Below are positions 1 through 6,270 of a stretch of 10,218 nucleotides of DNA, piece after piece. This stretch comes from Planctomycetota bacterium (GTDB lineage Bacteria > Planctomycetota > UBA1135 > GCA-002686595), in the NCBI GenBank assembly GCA_011524785.1, contig WTJQ01000522.1, positions 1 through 10,218 on the forward strand, given 5' to 3'. Every line of letters begins with the position of its first letter. Position 1 is the stretch's first letter. The notes beneath the pieces are model-generated. The model saw nothing but the letters and a program-made list of their open reading frames with translations, did no database searches and was not told the origin of the DNA. Position numbers and translations under genes: made by a program.

Positions 1-1
1 C

Positions 2-571
2 CGTCCCGGAGGCAAGGGGGGCAAGCCGGCGCCCGTGCGCGTGGCGCGTCCTCTCGAGGGCTGTGCTGCTCTCGACGAGGCGGCCGGGGAGGCCGAGGGT
101 GACGTCGCGCGCGCCGCGGCGGCTGCCTTCGCCTGGCCCGGACGGCCCGGCTACGAGGAGTGGGACGTGCGCCCGCTGGACGAGGGCGAGGCCGAGCTCT
201 TCGAGCGCGGCGCGGAGATCTACGGCCAGGTCTGCGCGGCGTGCCACCAGCCCTCGGGCCTCGGGGACCCGGGCCAGGCGCCGCCCCTCCGCGGGCAGCG
301 CATCCCCCTGGGCGACGGCGAGCGCTTCGCGGCGCTGCTGCTGCACGGCATGGGGGGCCCGATCCAGGTGGCGGGCGAGACCTGGGACGCGGAGATGCCC
401 GCGCTCGCCATGGAGGACGCCGACATCGCGGCCGTGATCACCTACGTCCGTCGCGCGTGGGGCCACGGGGCCGATCCCGTCACGCCGGAGACCGTGGGCG
501 CCGTCCGCGAGGCGACCGCTGGCCGCGGCACCCCCTGGACGATCGAGGAGCTGGACGCGTTCCAGCGCTGA
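2..571 (+). CDS. PVC-type haem-binding dehydrogenase, C-terminal cytochrome c part (5' partial)
   Basis: The frame is open to the left edge, so the gene begins outside the window; a GTG at 35 has no ribosome binding site at a useful distance and is probably internal. The visible part holds one class I cytochrome c domain. The haem motif CAACH is at 233-247, and the likely axial methionine is the codon at 395-397 in AEMPAL. The tail (YVRRAWGH, ADPVTPETV, then PWTIEEL near the end) matches the C-terminal cytochrome module that ends many planctomycete propeller-type PVC dehydrogenases, in which the haem takes electrons from an N-terminal beta-propeller. Export to the periplasm or cell surface is expected but the signal peptide is not visible. 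It converges on the ThuA-DUF1080 gene, 69 bases away. The cytochrome c assignment is firm; the full-length architecture is inferred from family resemblance. Confidence 0.85.
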   Translation, partial: RPGGKGGKPAPVRVARPLEGCAALDEAAGEAEGDVARAAAAAFAWPGRPGYEEWDVRPLDEGEAELFERGAEIYGQVCAACHQPSGLGDPGQAPPLRGQRIPLGDGERFAALLLHGMGGPIQVAGETWDAEMPALAMEDADIAAVITYVRRAWGHGADPVTPETVGAVREATAGRGTPWTIEELDAFQR

Positions 572-584
572 GGCGGCTCGCAAG

Positions 585-600
585 CGGGGCTCGGGCCCCG
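585..600 (+). terminator. Possible weak stem-loop terminator after the cytochrome gene
   Basis: A 6-bp GC-only stem (CGGGGC / GCCCCG) with a TCGG loop starts 14 bases after the stop codon of the cytochrome gene. No T-run follows. It lies in the 69-base gap between two convergent genes and could work in either direction. Such short stems arise easily in DNA this GC-rich, so this is a tentative call. Confidence 0.3.
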
Positions 601-607
601 GGAGCGC

Positions 608-621
608 CGTCGCGCGCGACG
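608..621. repeat. Perfect 14-bp palindrome between convergent genes
   Basis: CGTCGCGCGCGACG is a perfect palindrome in the gap between the two convergent genes. As RNA it could form only a short stem after losing central bases to a loop. It could be part of a bidirectional terminator, a protein binding site, or chance in CpG-rich sequence. Confidence 0.3.
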
Positions 622-640
622 CGGTCCGACCCCTCGGAGG

Positions 641-2617
641 TCAGTCCTCGAAGCTCCACAGGCGCGGGTTGCGCCAGTGGATGGTGCCCTGCTTGCCGGA
701 GTGCACCTGGAACGCGAACACGCCGCGCGCGGCGCCGCCATCCACCAGGTCGGCCGTCGGGATGCCGTTGACCCAGACCCGCAGGTGGTCGCCGATGCAC
801 TCGATCCGGTAGGTGTTCCAGTCGTCGAGCCGGAAGGCCGCCTGGGCGAGCGGATCGCCCTTCAGGTCGTCCAGCCACTGGGCGCACTCCTTGTAGATGC
901 CCCCCGACCAGCGCCGCGGGCTGGGATCGATCTCCGCCTGGTAGCCGCACACGCGTCGGCCGTTCAGGACCTGGCTGCGGAACTGGATGCCGGAGTTGCC
1001 CTTCACCTCCAGCCAGACGTCCACCTCGAAGAGGAAGTCCCCGTACTCCTGGGCGGTGCGCAGGAAGGACTGGCCGCCCCCGCCAACGCGGCCGATCACG
1101 GTGTCGCCGTCGCGCTCCCAGATCGCGTCGCCCGAGGGCACCCAGCCGTCGAGGCCCTTGGCCAGCAGCGGGACGCGGCGCTCCTCCAGGCGCTCGAACG
1201 AGCGGATCTTGATGCTGCGGTACCAGACCTCGCCCCCGTGGTCCTGCAGCAGGATCGGGCCGGGCGCGGGCTGGGCGAAGGCCGCGTTGTCCTTGAACTT
1301 GCTCGCGGCGAGGGCGCTCCGGAAGCGCGGGGTGTCGAGGTCCGCGCTCACGACGCGCGCGCCGTTGAGCCAGTGCTCGAGGTGCCCTCCCCGCGCCACG
1401 ATGCGGGCCTGGTTCCAGCGAGCTGCGCCTGCGAACGCTGCGTCCTGGGCGGGGAAGAGGTCGTAGAGAGCTCCGACGCGGTGGTGGTCGGTCTCGGCCG
1501 GGTGGCGCGGGTCGTCGAGGACCTGGAACTCCGGCCCGATCACCGCGGGCTCCTGCACGCGGTACTTCACGCCGCTGTTCGTGCCGGCGGCGACCATGAA
1601 CTCGAACTCGAGCTCGAAGTCCTGGTAGGAGCCCGCCGTCAGGAGGTCACCCGCGGCTCCCGCGCGCCGGATGCAGCCGCTCTCCACCTGCCAGCCGGGG
1701 CCGGGACCGGCCTCGCCCCGGCCGCGCCAGCCGCTGAGGTCCTGCCCGTTGAAGAGCAGCTCCCAGCCCGCGCGCTCCTCGGCCGCGGTGAGCTGGTTCG
1801 CCTCCGCGCTCCCGTCCGCCACGTCGCCGGTCGCGGCCCACTCGGTGCCGCGCCGGACCAGCTCGCCGAACTGCGGATCCTCGTGCGCAGCGTGCGTCCC
1901 GTTCTTCCAGACGTGCCCGAGGGGCGTGTGGAAGATGCGTCCCTCACCCTCGCTGCGGACGACGATCATCGGCTCGGTGGCGCCGGTGCCGCCGGTCTCC
2001 GGATCGGAGAACGCGCCGGCCAGCTGCTCGAAGCCGCAGTCGTGCATGTGCACGAGCCGGTGGTAGAGCTCGTCGGGGTGCTGGACGAGGGTCGGGAGCG
2101 TGCGCGTGATGGGGTGGTCGCGGTCCTCGACCTGGACGTCGAAGGCGTGGAAGCGGCCGTGCCCCGTGCCCTTGCGCCAGCAGTGGCACACGAGGCTCTC
2201 GTAGGCCTCCCAGCCGGGGAAGGCGTTGTTGGCCGCGTGGATCACCGAGACGCCCAGGCCCTTCTGCACCGCGGTGAGGAAGTTGCTCTCGGCCGGCTCG
2301 CCCCAGCGCGGGCCGTTGTAGTCGAGGACCACCGCGTCGTAGGAGGCGAGGCGACTCGCGTCGGCCAGCTCGGCCGCGGGCTCGAAGGTGATGTCGGCCT
2401 CGAAGCGCCCCGTGGCCTCGAGGATCCGCTCGAGGGACGGGGAGGTCCACTCCCAGTCGTGGTTGTTGGCCCCGGAGACGATCAGGACGCGCAGCGGATC
2501 CTGGCTGGGGCCGCTCGTCGGCGAGGCTGCCTGCACCACCGTTGCGATCCCCAGCGCAGGCGCCAGAGCGGTGACGAGGACTCGAGCGATGCGTCGGGGG
2601 GCGGGCGCGGACTGCAT
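641..2617 (-). CDS. Secreted ThuA-like / DUF1080 / DUF1080 fusion protein
   Basis: This 658-residue protein has three domains. Residues 1-31 are a Sec signal peptide (RR n-region, hydrophobic core, VQA cleavage region). Residues about 42-262 are a ThuA-like domain (amidotransferase fold), with LIVSGANNHDW, HAANNAFPGW, DELYH and FHTPLGH. Residues about 285-475 are a first DUF1080 domain (3-keto-disaccharide hydrolase family), with FNGQDLSGW, NSGVKYR, EFQVLDD and an intact LQDHGGEVWYRSIKIR. Residues about 485-656 are a second DUF1080 copy with NSGIQFRS, GYQAEID and FQVHSGKQG. ThuA is linked to 3-keto-trehalose metabolism in rhizobia, so processing of 3-keto sugars outside the cytoplasm is a reasonable inference; the substrate is unknown. 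The frame extends to an ATG at 2677, but the start at 2617 puts the signal peptide at the N-terminus. There is no clear Shine-Dalgarno sequence. The S51 gene lies 117 bases upstream on the same strand with no strong terminator between, so read-through is possible. Confidence 0.9.
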   Translation of the reverse strand: MQSAPAPRRIARVLVTALAPALGIATVVQAASPTSGPSQDPLRVLIVSGANNHDWEWTSPSLERILEATGRFEADITFEPAAELADASRLASYDAVVLDYNGPRWGEPAESNFLTAVQKGLGVSVIHAANNAFPGWEAYESLVCHCWRKGTGHGRFHAFDVQVEDRDHPITRTLPTLVQHPDELYHRLVHMHDCGFEQLAGAFSDPETGGTGATEPMIVVRSEGEGRIFHTPLGHVWKNGTHAAHEDPQFGELVRRGTEWAATGDVADGSAEANQLTAAEERAGWELLFNGQDLSGWRGRGEAGPGPGWQVESGCIRRAGAAGDLLTAGSYQDFELEFEFMVAAGTNSGVKYRVQEPAVIGPEFQVLDDPRHPAETDHHRVGALYDLFPAQDAAFAGAARWNQARIVARGGHLEHWLNGARVVSADLDTPRFRSALAASKFKDNAAFAQPAPGPILLQDHGGEVWYRSIKIRSFERLEERRVPLLAKGLDGWVPSGDAIWERDGDTVIGRVGGGGQSFLRTAQEYGDFLFEVDVWLEVKGNSGIQFRSQVLNGRRVCGYQAEIDPSPRRWSGGIYKECAQWLDDLKGDPLAQAAFRLDDWNTYRIECIGDHLRVWVNGIPTADLVDGGAARGVFAFQVHSGKQGTIHWRNPRLWSFED

Positions 2618-2623
2618 GCCCCG

Positions 2624-2629
2624 AGGGTA
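2624..2629 (-). promoter_or_regulatory. Candidate -10 element of the ThuA-DUF1080 gene
   Basis: TACCCT (TANNNT pattern) ends 6 bases before the ATG at 2617, where no Shine-Dalgarno sequence is present. If used, transcription would begin at or next to the start codon. No TTGACA-like -35 was found. The same placement is seen before the S51 gene. Weak on its own. Confidence 0.25.
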
Positions 2630-2734
2630 ACGCTGCGCCGCAGTGCAGGGCCCCCGATCCACGACCAGAGTGGGCACCAGGCCCGACTCGCCTCGGGTTC
2701 GGGGCCGCGAGCCTGGCCGTTGGCGAGAGCCGCC

Positions 2735-3568
2735 TCAGGGGGCCAGGTCGAAGCGCTCGCCGGGGCGCACCACGTGCAGGCGCAGGTCACGGCCGCGCTG
2801 GAGCTCCTCGGCCTTGAAGCGCTCGATCTCGCAGGAGCGCGCGTCGTAGACGACGACCTGTCCCTCGCCGTGCACCTCGAAGGTCTCGCCCTCGACGATG
2901 CAGGCCGTGCGCTCGCTGATGCCGACCCCGACCAGTCGCGGGTTGTCCAGGACCGCCGTCATCAGCCGCGCGAGGCGGTCCCGCTCCACGAAGTGCTGAT
3001 CGACGATCACGCCCTTCCAGAGGCCCACGCCTCGGAACGGACGCATGGCCCCGCCGACCAGGGCGCGCGGCTCCGGCGAGCCGGAGATCATCACCCGGCT
3101 CATGATCGCGGCGCCGGCGCTCGTGCCTCCGATCACCGCGCCCGCGCGGTGGCGCTCGTGGAGGGTCTGCACGAGCTTGCCCGTGTGCAGGGCGATGGAG
3201 AGCTTCTCCTGATCGCCCCCGGGGAACCAGACGAGGTCGGCCTGCGCGAGGCGCGTGATCGCCGTCTCGTCGATCGGGTCGATGAGGTCGACGCTCTCCA
3301 CGCCGAGCTCCCGGAACATCTCGACCGAGCCCAGGCCCCGGTCCTCGCGTCCCGAGGCCTGGGGCAGGATCACGACGTGGGGGCTCGCGACCCCGGTCCG
3401 GGCCAGGCCCTCGATCAGCACCTCCTGCGGAGTGCCTCCTCCGCCCACGACCACGAGGGCGCCCGGCGAGGGCTCCTCGTCCTGGCGCGCGAAGGAGGCG
3501 GCGAGGGGGAGCCCGGTGCCCAGGGTGAGGAGGGCCAGGGCGCAGGTGAGGAGGACTCGGCGCGACAT
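2735..3568 (-). CDS. Secreted peptidase S51 family, cyanophycinase-like
   Basis: The protein has 277 residues. Residues 1-28 look like a Sec signal peptide (MSRR, then a leucine/alanine-rich core). The rest follows the S51 serine peptidase pattern: VVVGGGGTPQEV at 40-51, WFPGGDQ at 114-120, the nucleophile elbow GGTSAGA at 147-153 with likely catalytic Ser150, DQHFVERDRLARL at 190-202 with likely catalytic His192, and GISERTA at 216-222 whose Glu219 fits the third catalytic position of cyanophycinase. GGDQ, DQHF and the glutamate favour the cyanophycinase branch over cytoplasmic dipeptidase PepE. Cyanophycinase cuts multi-L-arginyl-poly-aspartate; a secreted form would scavenge it or another beta-linked aspartyl peptide. 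No cyanophycin synthetase is visible. The frame runs on to 3877, but the ATG at 3568 begins the signal peptide. It has no Shine-Dalgarno sequence and follows a strong hairpin, so it probably has its own promoter. Confidence 0.9.
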   Translation of the reverse strand: MSRRVLLTCALALLTLGTGLPLAASFARQDEEPSPGALVVVGGGGTPQEVLIEGLARTGVASPHVVILPQASGREDRGLGSVEMFRELGVESVDLIDPIDETAITRLAQADLVWFPGGDQEKLSIALHTGKLVQTLHERHRAGAVIGGTSAGAAIMSRVMISGSPEPRALVGGAMRPFRGVGLWKGVIVDQHFVERDRLARLMTAVLDNPRLVGVGISERTACIVEGETFEVHGEGQVVVYDARSCEIERFKAEELQRGRDLRLHVVRPGERFDLAP

Positions 3569-3574
3569 GGGCCC

Positions 3575-3580
3575 ATCGTA
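3575..3580 (-). promoter_or_regulatory. Candidate -10 element of the S51 peptidase gene
   Basis: TACGAT (four of six matches to TATAAT) ends 6 bases before the ATG at 3568. It lies downstream of the hairpin at 3610-3647, where a new promoter would be needed. No Shine-Dalgarno sequence is present, consistent with a leaderless message. No convincing -35 was found. Confidence 0.3.
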
Positions 3581-3609
3581 GGAGCCGCGAGGCCCCGCGT
3601 CCGGAACGG

Positions 3610-3647
3610 CAGCGCGCCGGCGCCCCCGAGGGAGCACCGGCGCGCTG
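3610..3647 (-). terminator. Strong stem-loop after the propeller-DUF1080 gene
   Basis: An 11-bp perfect inverted repeat (CAGCGCGCCGG / CCGGCGCGCTG) encloses a 16-base loop. It begins 16 bases after the stop codon of the propeller gene on the minus strand. There is no T-run, as is common for terminators in GC-rich genomes. It separates the cytochrome-propeller operon from the S51 gene. It is the longest perfect stem I found between genes in the window. Confidence 0.65.
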
Positions 3648-3663
3648 GGTCCGTTCGCAGGCC

Positions 3664-6270
3664 TCAGTCGAGGGTGCGGATGAGGATCTCCTTCGCCTCG
3701 ATCCGCGAGCCCTGGTGGTGCTGCTGGATCGCGATGTGGCCGGCGCCGTGGCGCCGCTCCGCGTCGACGTGGTCGGTGATGACCATGCCGTTCACCCAGA
3801 TCGTGACGTGCGTGCCCTCGGCCTCGTCGACGCAGCGGATGCGGTAGTCGAACCAGGCGTTGGCGGGGACCAGCCAAGTCGTGATCGGGTTCAGCGAGTA
3901 GAGGCTGCCGGTCTTCTGCGGGTCCGGGAAGGTCGAGTTGATCTGCGCCTCGTAGCCCGGCGGCCAGCCCTCCTCGGGCTGCACGCGGAAGTAGAAGCCC
4001 GAGTTGCCGCCGTCGTTGATCTTGAAGCGGCCCTTGAGCTCGAAGTCGCCGTAGTCGCCCCGCTTGCTGAAGAGGTGTCCGACCTTGCCAGTGCCGACGA
4101 TGGCGCCCTCGTCCGTGAGCTCCCAGTCGGCCTCGCCGGTCGTGATCCAGTCGTCGAACTCGTCCTCGGGGAAGACCTCGCTCCAGCCCTCGTCGTCGTC
4201 CTCGTAGAGCGGGTGCACCTTGAGGCCGCGGAAGGCGCAGCGCCGCGCGGCGCCCACGAGCGCCAGCGGGCCCTCCATGGCCTCCGCGACGAGTGCCCCG
4301 TCATCGGGCCCCTCGAGGATCACGTTCTCCAGCAGCGGCTGGCCGTTGATCCGCAGGGAGCGCAGGACGGCCTTGCCGGTGCGGCTGCCCGCCTCGTCGA
4401 AGCGCGCGGCCTGGACGTTCCAGGTGAGCTTGGCCCACTGGTTCGGGCCCCGCCAGCCGCGGATCGCGGGGTTGGGGAGGTTGCCCTGCACGCTGCCGCA
4501 GGTCGGGTCGGCCTCGAGGTTGATGGCGTACTGACCCAGCAGCCACACCTTGGCCGAGCCCCCCTCGGGGAGCATGAACTCGACCTCGCCCTTGTGGTCG
4601 CCCATGACGACCTTGCTGCGGAACGGAGCGCCGTCCTCGACGGGCACCAGCGCGCCGTTGCCCTCGGTCACGGCCAGGATCGACGCGTCGTCGGTCGCGG
4701 GTGCGGCCTCGCCCAGGCGCCAGCCGCCCGCGTCCCACAGGGCCGTCGCGTCGGAGTAGGTCAGCCGCAGCCAGCCCTGAGCCTGGTTCTCTCGGGTCGG
4801 GGGCGGCTCGACGATCCGCGTCACCTGCTCGGTGGTCGCGGGCCCCTCGGGCAGCTGGTTGATGGTGTAGGAGAACTCCCGGTGCAGGAGCGGGCGGCCG
4901 TCGTCCGTGCGCAGGCCCTCGGGCAGTGCGATGTCCACGCACTTGGCGGCCTCGAGGCCTGCGAAGCGCAGGACCACGCTCCGGCGGTCCTCGGCGATCG
5001 TCACCTCGGTCGCCTCGAAGGGGCGCTGGTGCTGGGGCGGGCAGCCGTACTCCCACCAGTAGTTGTAGTCGTACTCGAGCGCCGCGACCGAGGCCGGGTC
5101 GATGGTCGTGCCCTCGGCCAGGGGCTCGGTGAAGCTCACCTCGAAGCCGTCCTGGAGCAGGTGCACGCCGTGCACGTCCAGCGGGGTCGTCCCGGTCCAG
5201 CGGAGGCGCGCGAGTCCGTCCGCGGGAGCTCGACCGCCCCAGCCACGGTTGGTGTAGCCGAGGACCATCGAGCCGTCCGGGGCGAACGCCATCCGGCAGC
5301 TCGAGCCGAGCTCCGTCCGGAACGGCATCACCGCGCCCTGGTACTCGCCGCGGACCTTCTCGAGCATCGCGCGGAGCACCATGCCGTTGGTCATCTCGGC
5401 CACGAAGAGCTGGTCGGCGAAGGGGCCGAAGCGTCCTTCGCTGGGGTCGTGCCCCAGGTTCCCGGTCGAGCGCGACCAGCGGTAGGGGATCCAGATCGCG
5501 GGGGGCTTGCGGTCCACGGCCGCGGCGCTCGGGACCTCGTAGCTCGGCTCGCTGCCGGTCTCGAGGTAGGCCGGCGTCCACTGCAGGCTCGCCGGGTGAC
5601 CGTGGAAGTCGCCCTCGGTCACGTGGTGGATGGGGCTGGCTGCGACCCAGTCGCCCTGGTTGTCGGTGACGAAGAGGTCCCCGGCGGCGTTCGTGCCGAC
5701 TCCACAGGGGCTGCGAAGGCCGTAGGCGAAGGGCCGCAGCTCGCCCTCGGGCGTGATCTGCAGGCACCACCCGCGGTAGGGGGCCGGGGCCATCCCGAGC
5801 CACCACGTCGCCGAGAAGAACGAGACGTTGAGGGTGACGTAGAAGTTGCCCTCGTCGTCGTTGGGCAGCCCGAAGGCGAACTCGTGGTAGTTCCCGCTGA
5901 CGCCCCAGGTGTTGCAGACCGTGTCGATCCGGTCGCACACGTCGTCCCCGTCCTCGTCGACGAGCCGGCTGAGCTCGCCACGCTGGACGACGAAGACCTG
6001 GTCGTCGACCACGTTCAGTCCCAGGCCCTCGCGCAGGCCCTCGGCGAACAGCTTGAACTCGGCATCGGCGATGTCGTCGGCCAGGGCGTTCTCGACGATC
6101 CACACCTGGCCGCGCCGGGTGCTGACCACGAGCCGGCCATCGGACAGGAAGTCCATGCCGCCGACCTCGAGCACGCAGCCATCCGGCGTGCGGTACTGCT
6201 CGAGTTCGTAGTAGGTCGACTCGGCGCCCAGGTCCTGGGACGCGGCGAGGAGCAGGGGGAGCAGCATCAT
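3664..6270 (-). CDS. Secreted beta-propeller (sorbosone dehydrogenase-like) protein with two DUF1080-type domains
   Basis: The protein has 868 residues. Residues 1 to about 12 are a short hydrophobic leader. Residues about 25-355 form a beta-propeller of the glucose/sorbosone dehydrogenase-like type used by PVC dehydrogenases (VLEVGGMDFLSDGRLVVST, YHEFAFGLP, YGLRSPCGVG, FVTDNQGDW, FVAEMTNG). Residues 105-113 (DEDGDDVCD) resemble a calcium loop. Residues about 365-475 are a beta-rich linker. Residues about 555-687 are a degenerate DUF1080-like domain, and 695-868 a second copy with NSGFYFRVQ, GYEAQIN, VTIWVNGMV and IAIQQHHQGS. It probably oxidises or cleaves an extracellular sugar. It has no CXXCH haem motif of its own, unlike many relatives; the cytochrome is the preceding gene, overlapping by 4 bases (ATGA). 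The frame extends to 7590, but GGAGGA 9 bases before the ATG at 6270 and the leader decide the start; a second ATG follows at once. Substrate and cofactor are unknown. Confidence 0.88.
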   Translation of the reverse strand: MMLLPLLLAASQDLGAESTYYELEQYRTPDGCVLEVGGMDFLSDGRLVVSTRRGQVWIVENALADDIADAEFKLFAEGLREGLGLNVVDDQVFVVQRGELSRLVDEDGDDVCDRIDTVCNTWGVSGNYHEFAFGLPNDDEGNFYVTLNVSFFSATWWLGMAPAPYRGWCLQITPEGELRPFAYGLRSPCGVGTNAAGDLFVTDNQGDWVAASPIHHVTEGDFHGHPASLQWTPAYLETGSEPSYEVPSAAAVDRKPPAIWIPYRWSRSTGNLGHDPSEGRFGPFADQLFVAEMTNGMVLRAMLEKVRGEYQGAVMPFRTELGSSCRMAFAPDGSMVLGYTNRGWGGRAPADGLARLRWTGTTPLDVHGVHLLQDGFEVSFTEPLAEGTTIDPASVAALEYDYNYWWEYGCPPQHQRPFEATEVTIAEDRRSVVLRFAGLEAAKCVDIALPEGLRTDDGRPLLHREFSYTINQLPEGPATTEQVTRIVEPPPTRENQAQGWLRLTYSDATALWDAGGWRLGEAAPATDDASILAVTEGNGALVPVEDGAPFRSKVVMGDHKGEVEFMLPEGGSAKVWLLGQYAINLEADPTCGSVQGNLPNPAIRGWRGPNQWAKLTWNVQAARFDEAGSRTGKAVLRSLRINGQPLLENVILEGPDDGALVAEAMEGPLALVGAARRCAFRGLKVHPLYEDDDEGWSEVFPEDEFDDWITTGEADWELTDEGAIVGTGKVGHLFSKRGDYGDFELKGRFKINDGGNSGFYFRVQPEEGWPPGYEAQINSTFPDPQKTGSLYSLNPITTWLVPANAWFDYRIRCVDEAEGTHVTIWVNGMVITDHVDAERRHGAGHIAIQQHHQGSRIEAKEILIRTLD

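Noticed and set aside
35..571. GTG at 35 as the true start of the first cytochrome gene
   Set aside because: The frame stays open to the window edge, no ribosome binding site is well placed, and the sequence looks like the C-terminal module of a larger protein.
2618..2677. Twenty-residue N-terminal extension of the ThuA-DUF1080 protein from an ATG at 2677
   Set aside because: It would place charged residues before a normal Sec signal peptide that starts at 2617.
2618..2734. Terminator between the S51 and ThuA-DUF1080 genes
   Set aside because: Only a 6-bp CTCGCC/GGCGAG pairing around a loop of about 30 bases and a few 4-bp stems were found, no better than chance at this GC content.
677..3847. 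A 1056-codon open frame on the plus strand across the ThuA-DUF1080 and S51 genes
   Set aside because: It runs opposite two well-recognised genes and through the gap between them. It is low in complexity (Ala, Val, Leu, Arg, Asp) with no recognisable domain. Stop codons are rare in this antisense frame because of the GC-rich third codon positions.
3569..3877. N-terminal extension of the S51 peptidase to 3877
   Set aside because: It overlaps the end of the propeller gene and the hairpin, and the added residues are Arg/Pro-rich without motifs. The ATG at 3568 begins a signal peptide.
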